Assembly: GCF_031180885.1 (NCBI RefSeq)
Contig: NZ_JAPSLK010000056.1
Coordinates: 1 to 54,260 of the forward strand
Direction: 5' to 3'
Source: Saccharothrix sp.
GTDB lineage: Bacteria; Actinomycetota; Actinomycetes; Mycobacteriales; Pseudonocardiaceae
Length of the DNA stretch: 54,260 nucleotides
Shown here piece after piece: positions 1 through 8,113 of this stretch. Numbering within the stretch: position 1 is the first letter of the stretch; each line of letters begins with the position of its first letter. Under the pieces are notes generated by a model. The model was not told the DNA's origin and did not search any database. It was given only the letters and a program-made list of their open reading frames with translations. A program made the translations under genes and the position numbers.

Positions 1-2
1 GC

Positions 3-173
3 AGGCGGGGCTACCGCCGGATCAACCTGGAGACGGGCACCCAGGACTTCTTCGCACCGGCCCGCCGTCTCTACGCCCGCCACGGCTTCGTGCCGTGCCC
101 GCCGTTCGCCGACTACCTGCCGGACCCCACGAGCTGCTTCATGACCCTCGACCTGGCGCCGGGACTCCCGTAG
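3..173 (+). CDS. GNAT N-acetyltransferase, C-terminal fragment (cut by window edge)
   Basis: The first 56 codons form the C-terminus of a protein whose start lies before the window. The segment NLETG, then APARRLYARHGF, then CPPFADY and a hydrophobic CFMTLDL end matches the last strands of GNAT acetyltransferases, where the LY-x-R/K-x-GF motif sits in the acetyl-CoA-binding fold. The small-substrate specificity cannot be read from this piece. It runs convergent to ileS, and the two stop codons are 26 bp apart. The family call is fairly safe; the substrate is unknown. Confidence 0.75.
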   Translation, partial: RRGYRRINLETGTQDFFAPARRLYARHGFVPCPPFADYLPDPTSCFMTLDLAPGLP

Positions 174-199
174 GAATCCCGGCGCCGGGTCGGAGAACG

Positions 200-3100
200 T
201 CAGGCGCGGGCCACGGCCACCCGGACCTTGGCCCCGTCACCCACGGCACCGTCGGCGCCCTCGGCCACGTCGCCGTACACGACCGAAGTGCTCAGCGTCT
301 CCGAGGCCACGAACTCCTCGAACCGCCGCACCGCCTCGGCCACCTCGTCCGGCACCTGCAGCGTCAGCACGATCCGGTCCGACACGTCCAACCCCGCGTC
401 CTTCCGGGCCTGCTGCACGACCCGCACCAGGTCACGCGCCACGCCCTCGGCCGCCAGCTCGTCGGTCACGACCGTGTCCAGCACGACCAGGCCGCTGTTG
501 CCCGGCAGCGCCGCCGTCGCGCCCTGGTCGGTGGCGACCAGGCGCTGTTCGTACTCCTCCGGGAACAGCTCGATCCCGGCGGCCACGACCCGACCGTCCA
601 CCTCGGACCAGTCCCCGGCCTTGACCGCCTTGATGACCTTCTGCACGTCCGGACCCAGCCGCGGCCCCGCCACGCGCGCGTTCACGGCCAGCTGGAAGTG
701 CCCGTGCGCGTCGACGTCCGTGGTCAGGTCGACGTCCTTAACGTTCACCTCGTCCCGCAGCACCTCGACGAACGGCTCCAGCTGCGCCACGTCCGCCGAA
801 GCGATCACCAGCTTGGCCAGCGGCAGGCGCACCCGCAGCTTGTTGGCCTTGCGCAGCGACAACGCCGTGGACGCGACCTGGCGCACCTGGTCCATGGCCG
901 CGACCAGGGCGGCGTCCGCCGGCAGGTCGTCCACCGCCGGGAAGTCGGTCAGGTGCACCGACCGGCCACCGGTCAGCCCCCGCCACACCACCTCGGTGGT
1001 GAACGGCAGCAGCGGCGCGGCCACCCGTGACACGACCTCCAGCACCGTGTGCAGGGTGTCGACCGCGTCCTGCTCGCCCGCCCAGAACCGGTCGCGCGAG
1101 CGCCGCACGTACCAGTTGGTCAGGACCTCCAGGAACTCCCGGATGGACGCGCACGCCCCCGAGATGTCGTAGGTCTCCAGCTGGTCGGTCACCACCGCGA
1201 CCAGGTCGTGCGTCTTGGCCAGCACGTACCGGTCCAGCACGTGCTGCGAGTCCGTCCGCCACTTGCCCTCGACGCCCTCGGCGTTGGCGTACAGCGCCAG
1301 GAAGTACCACGAGTTCCACAGCGGCAGCACGGCCTGCCGGACCGCGTCCCGGATGCCCCGCTCGGTGACGATCAGGTCGCCGCCGCGCAGGATCGGGGAC
1401 GCCATGAGGAACCACCGCATGGCGTCGGAGCCGTCGCGGTCGAAGACCTCGTTGACGTCCGGGTAGTTCTTGCGGGACTTGGACATCTTCTGGCCGTCGT
1501 CGCCCAGCACGATGCCGTGCGCCACGCAGTTGCTGAACGCGGGCCGGTCGAACAGGGCCGTGGCCAGCACGTGCATCGTGTAGAACCAGCCGCGCGTCTG
1601 GCCGTTGTACTCGACGATGAAGTCGCCGGGGTAGTGGTTCTCGAACCACTCGGCGTTCTCGAACGGGTAGTGGACCTGGGCGAACGACATCGAGCCGGAC
1701 TCGAACCAGCAGTCCAGCACCTCGGGGACCCGGCGCATGGTCGACTTCCCGGTCGGGTCGTCCGGGTTGGGCCTGGTGAGCTGGTCGATCCCGGGCCGGT
1801 GCAGGTCGGTCGGGCGCACGCCGAAGTCGCGCTCCAGCTCGTCCAGCGAGCCGTAGACGTCCACCCGCGGGTACTCGGGGTCGTCCGACACCCACACCGG
1901 GATCGGCGAGCCCCAGAACCGGTTGCGCGAGATGTTCCAGTCGCGCGCGTTCTCCAGCCACTTGCCGAACTGGCCGTCGCGGATGTGCTCGGGCACCCAG
2001 TTGATCTGCTTGTTCAGCTCGACCATCCGGTCCTTGAACTGGGACACGGCGACGAACCACGACGAGACCGCGCGCTGGATGAGCGCGTTGTCGCACCGCC
2101 AGCAGTGCGGGTACGGGTGGTCGTAGGTCTCGTGGCGCAGCAGCAGGCCCGCGTCCTTGAGGTCGCGGATGATCGCCTTGTTGGCCTCGAAGACCTGCCG
2201 GCCCTGGTACGGCGGGACCTCGGCGGTGAACCGGCCGTGCGGGTCGACCGGGACGACGACCTCGATGCCGGCCGCGTCGGTGACGAGCTTGTCCTCCTCA
2301 CCGAAGGCGGGGGCGATGTGGACGATGCCCGTGCCGTCCTCGGTGGTGACGTAGTCCGCGGTGAGCACCTGGTGGGCGTTCTCGCGGCCCGCGAAGAAGT
2401 CGAACGGCGGGGTGTACTTCTTGCCGACCAGGTCCGCGCCCTTGTACCGGGCCACCACGGTCGGCTCCTCGCCCAGCTCACGGGCGTACGCCGGCACGCG
2501 GGCCTCGGCCAGCAGGTAGCGCTCGCCTTGGGCTTCGACGGTCACGTAGTCCACGTCGGGGTGCACGGCGGCGGCCAGGTTGGACGGCAGGGTCCACGGG
2601 GTCGTCGTCCACACCAGGGCCAGTTCGCCGGTCTCCAGGCGCAGGCCGACCGTCACCGCCGGGTCCTGGCGGTCCCGGTAGGTGTCGTCCATCTTGGTCT
2701 CGGTGTTGGACAGCGGCGTCTCGCAGCGCCAGCAGTACCACAGCACGCGAAAGCCCTCGTAGACCAAGCCCTTGTCCCACAAGGTCTTGAAGGCCCACAT
2801 GACCGATTCCATGTAGTCCAGGTCGAGGGTCTTGTAGTCGTTGTCGAAGTCGACCCAGCGGGCCTGGCGGGTCACGTAGTCGCGCCACTGGTCGGTGTAG
2901 CGCAGCACGGACGTGCGGCAGGCCTCGTTGAACTTCTCGATGCCGAACGCCTCGATCTCGGACTTCGACGAGAAGCCGAGCTGCTTCTCCGCCTCGACCT
3001 CGGCGGGCAGGCCGTGGGTGTCCCAGCCGAACCGGCGCTCGACGTGCTTGCCGCGCATGGTCTGGAAGCGCGGGACGACGTCCTTGACGTAGCCGGTCAG

Positions 3101-3307
3101 CAGGTGGCCGTAGTGCGGCAGGCCGTTGGCGAAGGGCGGGCCGTCGTAGAAGACGAACTCGTTGGCGCCCTTGTCCCCCGCCGGTCGCGCGTCGATCGAG
3201 GCCTGGAAGGTCCGGTCGGACTTCCAGAAGTCGAGGACGTCCCGCTCGAGGGCGGGGAAGGACGGCTGGGAGGGCACCGGACCCTCGCCTGCCTTGGGGT
3301 AGGCCAT
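200..3307 (-). CDS. ileS: isoleucyl-tRNA synthetase
   Basis: A 1035-residue class I aminoacyl-tRNA synthetase that charges tRNA-Ile with isoleucine in the cytoplasm. The HIGH-type signature is HYGH at residues 65-68, and KMSKS lies at 607-611. The connective editing domain (TTTPWTLPSN, then the GTGIVHIAPAFGEED segment) lies between them, and an anticodon-binding alpha-helical domain makes up the last third. The frame is open upstream to 3538, but the start at 3307 (MAYPKAGEG) is chosen because a GAGGAG ribosome site precedes it and because everything upstream is the T-box leader. Length equals that of other actinobacterial IleS (about 1040 residues). Expression should rise when tRNA-Ile is uncharged. 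Confidence 0.97.
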   Translation of the reverse strand: MAYPKAGEGPVPSQPSFPALERDVLDFWKSDRTFQASIDARPAGDKGANEFVFYDGPPFANGLPHYGHLLTGYVKDVVPRFQTMRGKHVERRFGWDTHGLPAEVEAEKQLGFSSKSEIEAFGIEKFNEACRTSVLRYTDQWRDYVTRQARWVDFDNDYKTLDLDYMESVMWAFKTLWDKGLVYEGFRVLWYCWRCETPLSNTETKMDDTYRDRQDPAVTVGLRLETGELALVWTTTPWTLPSNLAAAVHPDVDYVTVEAQGERYLLAEARVPAYARELGEEPTVVARYKGADLVGKKYTPPFDFFAGRENAHQVLTADYVTTEDGTGIVHIAPAFGEEDKLVTDAAGIEVVVPVDPHGRFTAEVPPYQGRQVFEANKAIIRDLKDAGLLLRHETYDHPYPHCWRCDNALIQRAVSSWFVAVSQFKDRMVELNKQINWVPEHIRDGQFGKWLENARDWNISRNRFWGSPIPVWVSDDPEYPRVDVYGSLDELERDFGVRPTDLHRPGIDQLTRPNPDDPTGKSTMRRVPEVLDCWFESGSMSFAQVHYPFENAEWFENHYPGDFIVEYNGQTRGWFYTMHVLATALFDRPAFSNCVAHGIVLGDDGQKMSKSRKNYPDVNEVFDRDGSDAMRWFLMASPILRGGDLIVTERGIRDAVRQAVLPLWNSWYFLALYANAEGVEGKWRTDSQHVLDRYVLAKTHDLVAVVTDQLETYDISGACASIREFLEVLTNWYVRRSRDRFWAGEQDAVDTLHTVLEVVSRVAAPLLPFTTEVVWRGLTGGRSVHLTDFPAVDDLPADAALVAAMDQVRQVASTALSLRKANKLRVRLPLAKLVIASADVAQLEPFVEVLRDEVNVKDVDLTTDVDAHGHFQLAVNARVAGPRLGPDVQKVIKAVKAGDWSEVDGRVVAAGIELFPEEYEQRLVATDQGATAALPGNSGLVVLDTVVTDELAAEGVARDLVRVVQQARKDAGLDVSDRIVLTLQVPDEVAEAVRRFEEFVASETLSTSVVYGDVAEGADGAVGDGAKVRVAVARA

Positions 3308-3309
3308 CG

Positions 3310-3540
3310 TGCTGCTCCTCGCGTGCTGTTCTCGCCCGGCACGCGGGGACGACGCGCCCTCTGGCGGGCACACCGCGGTACCACCCCGCTTGCCGACGCG
3401 ACACGCGCGACGGCCTCTCGTTGACGGCTGTGACGGGCCGCTCCCGTCCGGTTCTACTGGGGCGCTGTTCGCCGAGGGGGCGACGCCCGTTCTTCCGGAG
3501 GCTCCCCGGTGATGGCCGGATCGGTGCCTGTGCGTCAAGG
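3310..3540 (-). promoter_or_regulatory. ileS T-box riboswitch (actinobacterial translational type)
   Basis: On the minus strand the conserved T-box core GGGGTGGTACCGCGG lies at 3374-3389. It contains the TGGTACC element that pairs with the 3' end of uncharged tRNA. Upstream, a short Stem I carries the isoleucine specifier ATC at 3513-3511, inside the block GGCCATCACCGGGGAGCC. This block is typical of the very short Stem I of actinobacterial ileS leaders. Downstream, a GC-rich stem region leads directly into the GAGGAG ribosome site of ileS, and no U-tract terminator is seen. Control is therefore inferred to be translational: binding of uncharged tRNA-Ile should free the ribosome site. The family is established knowledge; the exact 5' end is not known. 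Confidence 0.93.
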
Positions 3541-3562
3541 GTAACCGGTGCCCGCAAACCGC

Positions 3563-4075
3563 CTAGTCGCCGGTGGCCCGCTTCTTCGCCACCAGCACGG
3601 CGTCGGGCGTGCACACCGCGCACGGGGTGAACCCCAACTGCCTGGCCTCGGCGATCGGCAACCCCAAGGTCGCCCGCTCGCCCAGCCAGCTGCACGACGC
3701 CAGGTGGTAGCGGGGGTGCTCGTCCAGGACGCGGACCTCGTCGGTCAGGTCCGCCACGACCAGCAGGTCGGCGGCGTCCGTGTCCTCCTCACCCGGCTCG
3801 GTGTCCTGATCGGGTGAAACGGGTGTGTCGTCCGCACCCGACACCGGTTCTACTTGATCATCGGCGCTAGCCCGTTGATCAACTCGTTCCACCGCGGCGC
3901 CGGCAGCCGGGGCGGGTCCCGACCGCCGGCGCAGCCACCAGTCCCAGACCAGGATCAGGGCCGCCGCGGCGCTCGCGCCCACCGAGAGCCACGCCCAGTG
4001 CGTCTGGGCGGTGGTCAGGGCGGGCACGAGCAGCCCCAGGGCTGCCAGCACCAGCAGCAGAACGACGTAGAGCAC
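3563..4075 (-). CDS. two-helix membrane protein with C-terminal Ada-like Cys/His motif
   Basis: A 170-residue protein with no assigned function. Residues 1-20 and about 28-46 form two hydrophobic helices (a hairpin). An acidic, disordered stretch follows to about residue 118, then a compact C-terminal module with H-P-R-Y-H, a cysteine, an EA..LGF turn and PCxxC. This Cys/His spacing resembles the small zinc-binding module of Ada-type methyl receptors, so a cytoplasmic metal site is possible; that is inference. The GTG start at 4075 has TAGTCT six bases upstream, suggesting a leaderless transcript. The gene lies between wag31 and ileS, and its relatives are usually annotated only as hypothetical membrane proteins. 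Confidence 0.8.
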   Translation of the reverse strand: MLYVVLLLVLAALGLLVPALTTAQTHWAWLSVGASAAAALILVWDWWLRRRSGPAPAAGAAVERVDQRASADDQVEPVSGADDTPVSPDQDTEPGEEDTDAADLLVVADLTDEVRVLDEHPRYHLASCSWLGERATLGLPIAEARQLGFTPCAVCTPDAVLVAKKRATGD

Positions 4076-4102
4076 GTGCGCAGACTAGATCAACCGCGCC
4101 GA

Positions 4103-4918
4103 TCAGCCGGCTTCGGCACGCGCCCCGAACGAGTAGCCCTGCTGGCGGCCGTCGGACGGCGCGGCCGGGCCGCGGTCCTGCAGGTCGCGCAGCGAGGACT
4201 CCAGCATGGTCTTGAGCCGGGTCCGGTACTCGCGCTCGAACGTCTGGAGCTTGTCGATCTGCTTTTCGAGCGTGTTCTTCTCCTGGGTGATGTTGCCCAT
4301 CACCTCGGCGTGCTTGCGCTGCGCGTCGCGGTCGAGCGCGCTGGCCTTCTCGCGGGCCTGCCGCTCCAGCGTCTCGGCGCGGGTCCGCGCGTCGTTCAGC
4401 ATGGTCTCGGCGCGCGTGCGCGCCTCGTTGACCATCGTGTCGGCCTTGGCGCGGGCCTCGGAGAGCAGCTGCTCGGACTTGGTCCGGGCCTCCGACAGCA
4501 TCCCGTCGGCCTCGGCCTTGGCCTCGCCGGTGAGCCGGTCGGCCATCTCCTGCGCCAGGCCGAGCACCTTCGCGGCCTGCACGTGGTGGTCACCGCCACC
4601 ACCGGGCGAGGTCTGCTCCAGCGCCGAGGGGGGTGGCACCGGGGCCAGCCTGCGCGGCTCGTCGACGACTCGGCTGGGACCACCCACACCTGCGGCGATC
4701 TTGGCCCGGGCGTCCTCGAGGTCGGCACGCGCGGTCTCGACCTGCTGGTCGAGCTGCTCGACCTGCTGGCGCAGGTCGTTGTTCTCCTCGATCAGGCGGG
4801 CGAGTTCGCCCTCAACCAGGTCGAGGAACGCGTCCACCTCGTCCTCGTTGTAGCCCCGCTTGCCAATCGGCGGCTTGCTGAACGCGACGTTGTGCACGTC
4901 CGCGGGGGTCAACGGCAT
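4103..4918 (-). CDS. wag31: DivIVA-family polar growth scaffold Wag31
   Basis: A 271-residue cytoplasmic coiled-coil protein that marks the poles and organises tip growth and wall synthesis in actinobacteria. The N-terminal DivIVA lipid-binding domain is clear: LTPADVHNVAF, then GYNEDEVDAFLD. A first coiled coil lies at about 32-70. A proline/glycine-rich linker (about 72-105) is followed by a long second coiled coil with EARTKSEQLL / EARAKADTMV / EARTRAETML heptad-like repeats. The C-terminus is a short acidic-Ala tail. The ATG at 4918 follows an AGGTGAT ribosome site. It is the last division gene of this block, downstream of yggT as in other actinobacteria; polar phosphorylation by Ser/Thr kinases is known for the family but not visible here. 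Confidence 0.96.
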   Translation of the reverse strand: MPLTPADVHNVAFSKPPIGKRGYNEDEVDAFLDLVEGELARLIEENNDLRQQVEQLDQQVETARADLEDARAKIAAGVGGPSRVVDEPRRLAPVPPPSALEQTSPGGGGDHHVQAAKVLGLAQEMADRLTGEAKAEADGMLSEARTKSEQLLSEARAKADTMVNEARTRAETMLNDARTRAETLERQAREKASALDRDAQRKHAEVMGNITQEKNTLEKQIDKLQTFEREYRTRLKTMLESSLRDLQDRGPAAPSDGRQQGYSFGARAEAG

Positions 4919-4963
4919 CAGATCACCTCACGCACTCCTGGGCTGTGGACATCCCTGGTCCCC

Positions 4964-5272
4964 TCACCTGGGATCGGCTACTCGCATCAGAATGATAACG
5001 ACCAGCAACAGCACAATAATGGACAAGTCCAGACCGATGCCCCCGATCCGCACCGTCGGGATGAGCCGACGCAGCAGTCGGACCGGGGGATCGGTCACGG
5101 TGTAAACGGTCTCCAAGGCCACCGCGACGCCACCCGCCGGCCGCCACTCCCTGGCGAAAGTCCGGACGAGCTCGACCACGACGCGGGCCGTGAGCAGCAG
5201 CCAGAACGAGAACAGCACGTAGTAGACGACGAGCGCGAGGGCATACACACCGTCAACTGTGCCATCACTCAC
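4964..5272 (-). CDS. YggT-family integral membrane protein
   Basis: A 102-residue membrane protein with two hydrophobic spans, at about residues 9-32 and 80-98. Between them lies the YggT signature: a VYTVTDPPVRLLRRLIPTVR segment, then a GGIGLDLSII turn. The GTG start at 5272 overlaps the sepF stop as GTGA, so translation is probably coupled. It sits in the constant order sepF-yggT-divIVA, which ties it to cell division or osmotic/turgor physiology at the membrane. The family has no settled biochemical activity. The frame is open upstream, but the upstream part is out-of-frame sepF sequence, so the short form is preferred. Confidence 0.92.
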   Translation of the reverse strand: MSDGTVDGVYALALVVYYVLFSFWLLLTARVVVELVRTFAREWRPAGGVAVALETVYTVTDPPVRLLRRLIPTVRIGGIGLDLSIIVLLLVVIILMRVADPR

Positions 5273-5886
5273 CCGTGGTTGAGGAACCCGCCCTCCGCGA
5301 GTCGCCTCCGATCCTCCGCCGTCACGTCGATGTTGGGAGGTGAGAGGAGGAACACCTTGTTCGTCACCTTGTCGATCGAGCCGCGCAGCGCGAAGGCGAG
5401 CCCCGCGGCGAAGTCGACCAGGCGCTTGGCGTCCGCGTCGTCCATGTCGGTGAGGTTCATGATCACCGGCGTGCCGTCGCGGTAGTGCTCGCCGATGGTC
5501 CGCGCCTCGTTGTAGCTGCGCGGGTTCAGCGTGGTGATGCGGCCCAGCGACTGGCGGGGCGGCTCGGGCGCCGGGCGGACCCGGCTGACCGGCTCGCGCG
5601 GCGACTCGACGGCCAGCGAGCCGTGCGTCGGCTCGGCCGCCCACGACCGGCGGGACCGGGTGCGGGCGTCGGGCTGCTCGTAGTCGTCGGCGTCGTCCAG
5701 CTCGGCGCGGTACCCGCCGTGCGGGCGGCGCCGGCCGTTGCGCTCCGGGTACTCGGGGTAGGCGTCGTAGTCCTCGGCGTCGGACCGGTAGTCGTACCGC
5801 CCGCGCTCACCGTCGTAGTCGGGGTCGTCGGCGTACTCGGCGGGAACCATCCCGAAGTAGGCCTTCAGCTTGTGAAACCCGCTCAT
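5269..5886 (-). CDS. sepF: cell division protein SepF
   Basis: A 205-residue cytoplasmic protein that binds the conserved FtsZ tail and anchors the Z-ring to the membrane; actinobacteria lack FtsA and rely on SepF. The N-terminal helix (MSGFHKLKAYFGMVPAEY) is the amphipathic membrane anchor. An acidic, Tyr/Arg-rich disordered linker runs to about residue 115. The globular domain then contains ITTLNPRSYNEA, the VIMNLTDMDDADAKRLVDFAAGL helix and the KVFLLSPPN strand. The ATG at 5886 follows a GGAAGGG ribosome site. The frame is open further upstream, but that extension is not SepF-like. It overlaps yggT by four bases. Confidence 0.96.
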   Translation of the reverse strand: MSGFHKLKAYFGMVPAEYADDPDYDGERGRYDYRSDAEDYDAYPEYPERNGRRRPHGGYRAELDDADDYEQPDARTRSRRSWAAEPTHGSLAVESPREPVSRVRPAPEPPRQSLGRITTLNPRSYNEARTIGEHYRDGTPVIMNLTDMDDADAKRLVDFAAGLAFALRGSIDKVTNKVFLLSPPNIDVTAEDRRRLAEGGFLNHG

Positions 5887-5954
5887 GGTCGAGCCCTTCC
5901 TCCGCCGATCCCTACCCGCAAGGACGTCGCGGCCGCCCCCGAGGTTCCTCCCGA

Positions 5955-6659
5955 TTACGGCGAGGCTAGCCCTCGGCTGCCCAGCAACGCTGTTCCGACA
6001 CGCACGCACGTCGATCCGTGCGCGATGGCATCTTCCAGGTCACCGGACATCCCCGCCGAGATCACGGTGGCAGTGGGATGATCGTCACGCAAGCGGGTTA
6101 CCGCACCTTGTAGAGCACGAAACGCCGCCTCTGGAGACATCCCGAGGGGTGCGACGGTCATCACACCGCGGAGACGAAGTTCACCCTTCTCAGCGACATG
6201 TTGAGCAAGATCGGGCAAGTCCGGGATCGGGCAGCCGCCGCGGGCCGGGTCGCCGTCGATGCTGACCTGGAGGAGCACGTCCAGCGGGTCGCGGCCGGCG
6301 TTGGCCTTGGCGAGGGCGTCCGCGAGCCGGGTCGAGTCGACCGCGTCGACCTGGTCGGCCCAGGTGACGACGGATTTGGCCTTGTTGCGCTGGACCGAGC
6401 CCACCATGTGCCAGCGGACGGTCGCGTCCGGTCGGAGCCGGGCGAACGCGGCGGTCTTGCGGCTCGCCTCCTGGTCGCGGTTCTCGGCGAACTCGGTCAG
6501 ACCAAGGTCGCTGAGGATCGCCACGTCCTCGGCGGGGAAGGTCTTGGTGACCGCGAGGAGCGTGATGTCTCTTTGATCGCGGCCGGCGTTGTGACAGGCC
6601 CGTTCGATGCGCTCGCGAACCTCGGCGAGGTTGGCGGCGAGTTCGTCCCGGCGGCTCAC
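5955..6659 (-). CDS. yggS: PLP-binding homeostasis protein YggS/ProSC
   Basis: A 234-residue alanine-racemase-fold protein without known catalytic activity that binds and buffers pyridoxal 5'-phosphate. The PLP lysine is in LLAVTKTFPA at about residue 39. The other family blocks are FAENRDQEA, WHMVGSVQRNKAK, LLQVSIDGDPARGG, LRGVMTVAPLG and a phosphate-binding SAGMSGDLEDAIAHGST / VRVGTALLG end. The GTG at 6659 overlaps the pgeF stop as GTGA. The position between pgeF and sepF is the usual one in Gram-positive dcw clusters. The ENRxQE motif lacks the commoner leading Gly, which is a normal actinobacterial variant as far as I recall. Confidence 0.94.
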   Translation of the reverse strand: MSRRDELAANLAEVRERIERACHNAGRDQRDITLLAVTKTFPAEDVAILSDLGLTEFAENRDQEASRKTAAFARLRPDATVRWHMVGSVQRNKAKSVVTWADQVDAVDSTRLADALAKANAGRDPLDVLLQVSIDGDPARGGCPIPDLPDLAQHVAEKGELRLRGVMTVAPLGMSPEAAFRALQGAVTRLRDDHPTATVISAGMSGDLEDAIAHGSTCVRVGTALLGSRGLASP

Positions 6660-7360
6660 GCGTCGATCCAGATCACGCCGGCGATCCGCCCCGTTCCGGG
6701 GTCGCGCCGATGGCTGAACAGGGCCTTCTCCTCGACCGTGCAGCGGGGGTCGACGCCGATCTTGCCGATGCCCGCGTCCGCGAGCTGCTGCCAGAGGCCG
6801 GCGCGCAGGTCGAGCGAGGGGGTGCCCCGGCGGGACTTGGCGGCGCTGCCCGGGAGGTGCTTCTCGACGTCCGCGCGCATCCCGGCGGGGACCTCGTAGC
6901 ACTGGCCGCAGACGGCCGGGCCGAGGAGGACTTCGATGTGGTCCTTCTGCGCGCCGAGTTCGACCATCTTGTCCAGCGCTGCGGGGACAACTCCGACCCG
7001 AGCCCCGACCCGCCCGGCGTGGACGGCCCCGATGACCCCCGCCTCGGGATCGCCGAGGAGCACGGGGACGCAGTCGGCGGTGAGGACGACGAGGGCGAGG
7101 CCGGGGGTGGCGGTGACGACGGCGTCGGTGGCTTCGAGCGGGTTGGGTCGAGGGCCGTCGACGGCTTGGACGGTCCGGCCGTGGACCTGTTCCATCCAGA
7201 CGAGCCGGTCGACGTCGAGCCCGATGCCCTCGGCGAGGCGGCGGCGGTTGGCGGCGACGGCGGCGGGGTCGTCACCGACGTGGTCGCCGAGGTTGAAGGA
7301 GTCGAACGGGGGCTTCGACACGCCGCCTTCGCGGGTGGTCACGACACGACGGATACGCAC
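6656..7360 (-). CDS. pgeF: peptidoglycan editing factor PgeF (YfiH / laccase-domain family)
   Basis: A 234-residue protein of the DUF152/YfiH fold. The zinc/copper-site residues are seen as His in QVHG (about residue 60), Cys in LTADCVPVLL (about 96) and His in AVHAGRVG (about 113). The family is often labelled laccase or polyphenol oxidase. In E. coli its member removes muropeptides wrongly built with L-Ser, so an editing role in wall synthesis fits the location next to ftsZ. The GTG start at 7360 begins MRIRRVVTTREGG. No clear ribosome site precedes it, so it may be leaderless or read from the ftsZ transcript if the terminator leaks. Confidence 0.92.
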   Translation of the reverse strand: MRIRRVVTTREGGVSKPPFDSFNLGDHVGDDPAAVAANRRRLAEGIGLDVDRLVWMEQVHGRTVQAVDGPRPNPLEATDAVVTATPGLALVVLTADCVPVLLGDPEAGVIGAVHAGRVGARVGVVPAALDKMVELGAQKDHIEVLLGPAVCGQCYEVPAGMRADVEKHLPGSAAKSRRGTPSLDLRAGLWQQLADAGIGKIGVDPRCTVEEKALFSHRRDPGTGRIAGVIWIDA

Positions 7361-8060
7361 CCACTAAGCCTGCCACGCCCCCCACCACCCCCAACCAGAC
7401 CCGCTCCCCTCGCGTCCATCCACCCCCGCCGCCGCCCACCGCCGCCCACCGCCCACCGCCTCCGCCACCGCCACGGCCTCGCCTCCACCCTTCGCCACCG
7501 CCTCCGCCCGCCCCGCCTCCGCTCGCCCGCCACCGCCCACGCCCGCCCTCAGCTGCGCTCAACCTCCGCACATACTCACTTAGCCACCCTAAGCAAAAAT
7601 ATTTAGTACGGTGAAGTGAAATTTTCACCTGCCAGGCGGCCAACCCTCAGCGCGCGCCGAATCCCGCAGCCAGCGAACCCCGCGCAGCCCGCCGAACCAC
7701 CGACCCCACCGACCGCGCAGACCCGCCCGCCGCGCAGACCACCGGCCGCGTCAGCCCCGCCGGCGAACCGACTGGCTCGCCAAATCCGCCAGCCTGACCC
7801 CGCCCGCCCAGCGCCAACCCAGCCCGCCGCCGGCTCGGGCCGCAACTCAACCCCGTCGGCCGACCAAGGCCGTCAGCCCCACGCAGCCAGCAGCGACTCG
7901 CCCACAGCCCAGCAGCAACCCGCTCAGCCCGGCAGCCCCCGCCGAGTCCCACCGAGTCCCACCGGGTGCCGCCGGGTGCCGCCGGGTCCGACCGGGTGCC
8001 GCCGAGCCCCGCCGAGTCCCCACCGAGTCCCGCCCTGTTCCAGCGAGTCCCGAAGAGCGA
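7361..8060. other. 700-bp gene-free gap between ftsZ and pgeF
   Basis: No convincing gene is seen on either strand; open frames here are proline/arginine-rich low complexity. From left to right it holds three parts. First is a strand-biased C-rich tract (7372-7555; G-rich on the minus strand). Second is a short AT-rich island at 7571-7628. That island has an inverted repeat CTTAG-N5-CTAAG (7579-7593) and the near-palindrome GTGAAATTTTCAC (7615-7627), the only AT-rich spot nearby and a plausible promoter/operator for pgeF. Third is a C-rich low-complexity region ending in the 10-bp phased array. The roles of these parts are inferred. Confidence 0.6.
7941..8030. repeat. 10-bp tandem array, consensus RCCGRGTSCC
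   Basis: About nine consecutive decamers with the pattern GCCGAGTCCC / ACCGGGTGCC follow one another without gaps from 7941, and diverged copies continue to about 8050. The period is one DNA helical turn. The array lies just downstream of the ftsZ terminator. No protein reading is convincing because the period is not a multiple of three. Confidence 0.8.
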
Positions 8061-8094
8061 AGAGCCCGCCTCCCCAAACGGGAAAGCGGGCTCT
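8061..8094 (-). terminator. hairpin terminator after ftsZ
   Basis: A perfect 9-bp stem AGAGCCCGC / GCGGGCTCT (8061-8069 with 8086-8094) encloses a 16-base loop and begins 20 bases beyond the ftsZ stop codon. As is usual in actinobacteria there is no long U tract. It should separate ftsZ from pgeF. Confidence 0.8.
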
Positions 8095-8113
8095 CGGTGG
8101 CGTTCGGCCTGCC

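Noticed and set aside
1049..3424. 791-codon open frame on the plus strand opposite ileS
   Set aside because: Antisense shadow caused by high-GC third-position bias; the product is Val/Arg/His-rich low complexity, while ileS on the other strand has all synthetase motifs.
6656..7360. Laccase / polyphenol oxidase annotation
   Set aside because: The fold label is historic; YfiH-type proteins beside ftsZ fit the peptidoglycan editing role better, and no multicopper oxidase motifs are present.
7579..7593. IdeR/DtxR-like iron box (CTTAG-N5-CTAAG)
   Set aside because: Spacing and core do not match the 19-bp IdeR consensus; kept only as an unnamed inverted repeat.
7616..8110. Pro-rich protein reading through the ftsZ-pgeF gap
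   Set aside because: The frame runs on as an ftsZ antisense shadow, and the 10-bp repeat period does not fit codons.
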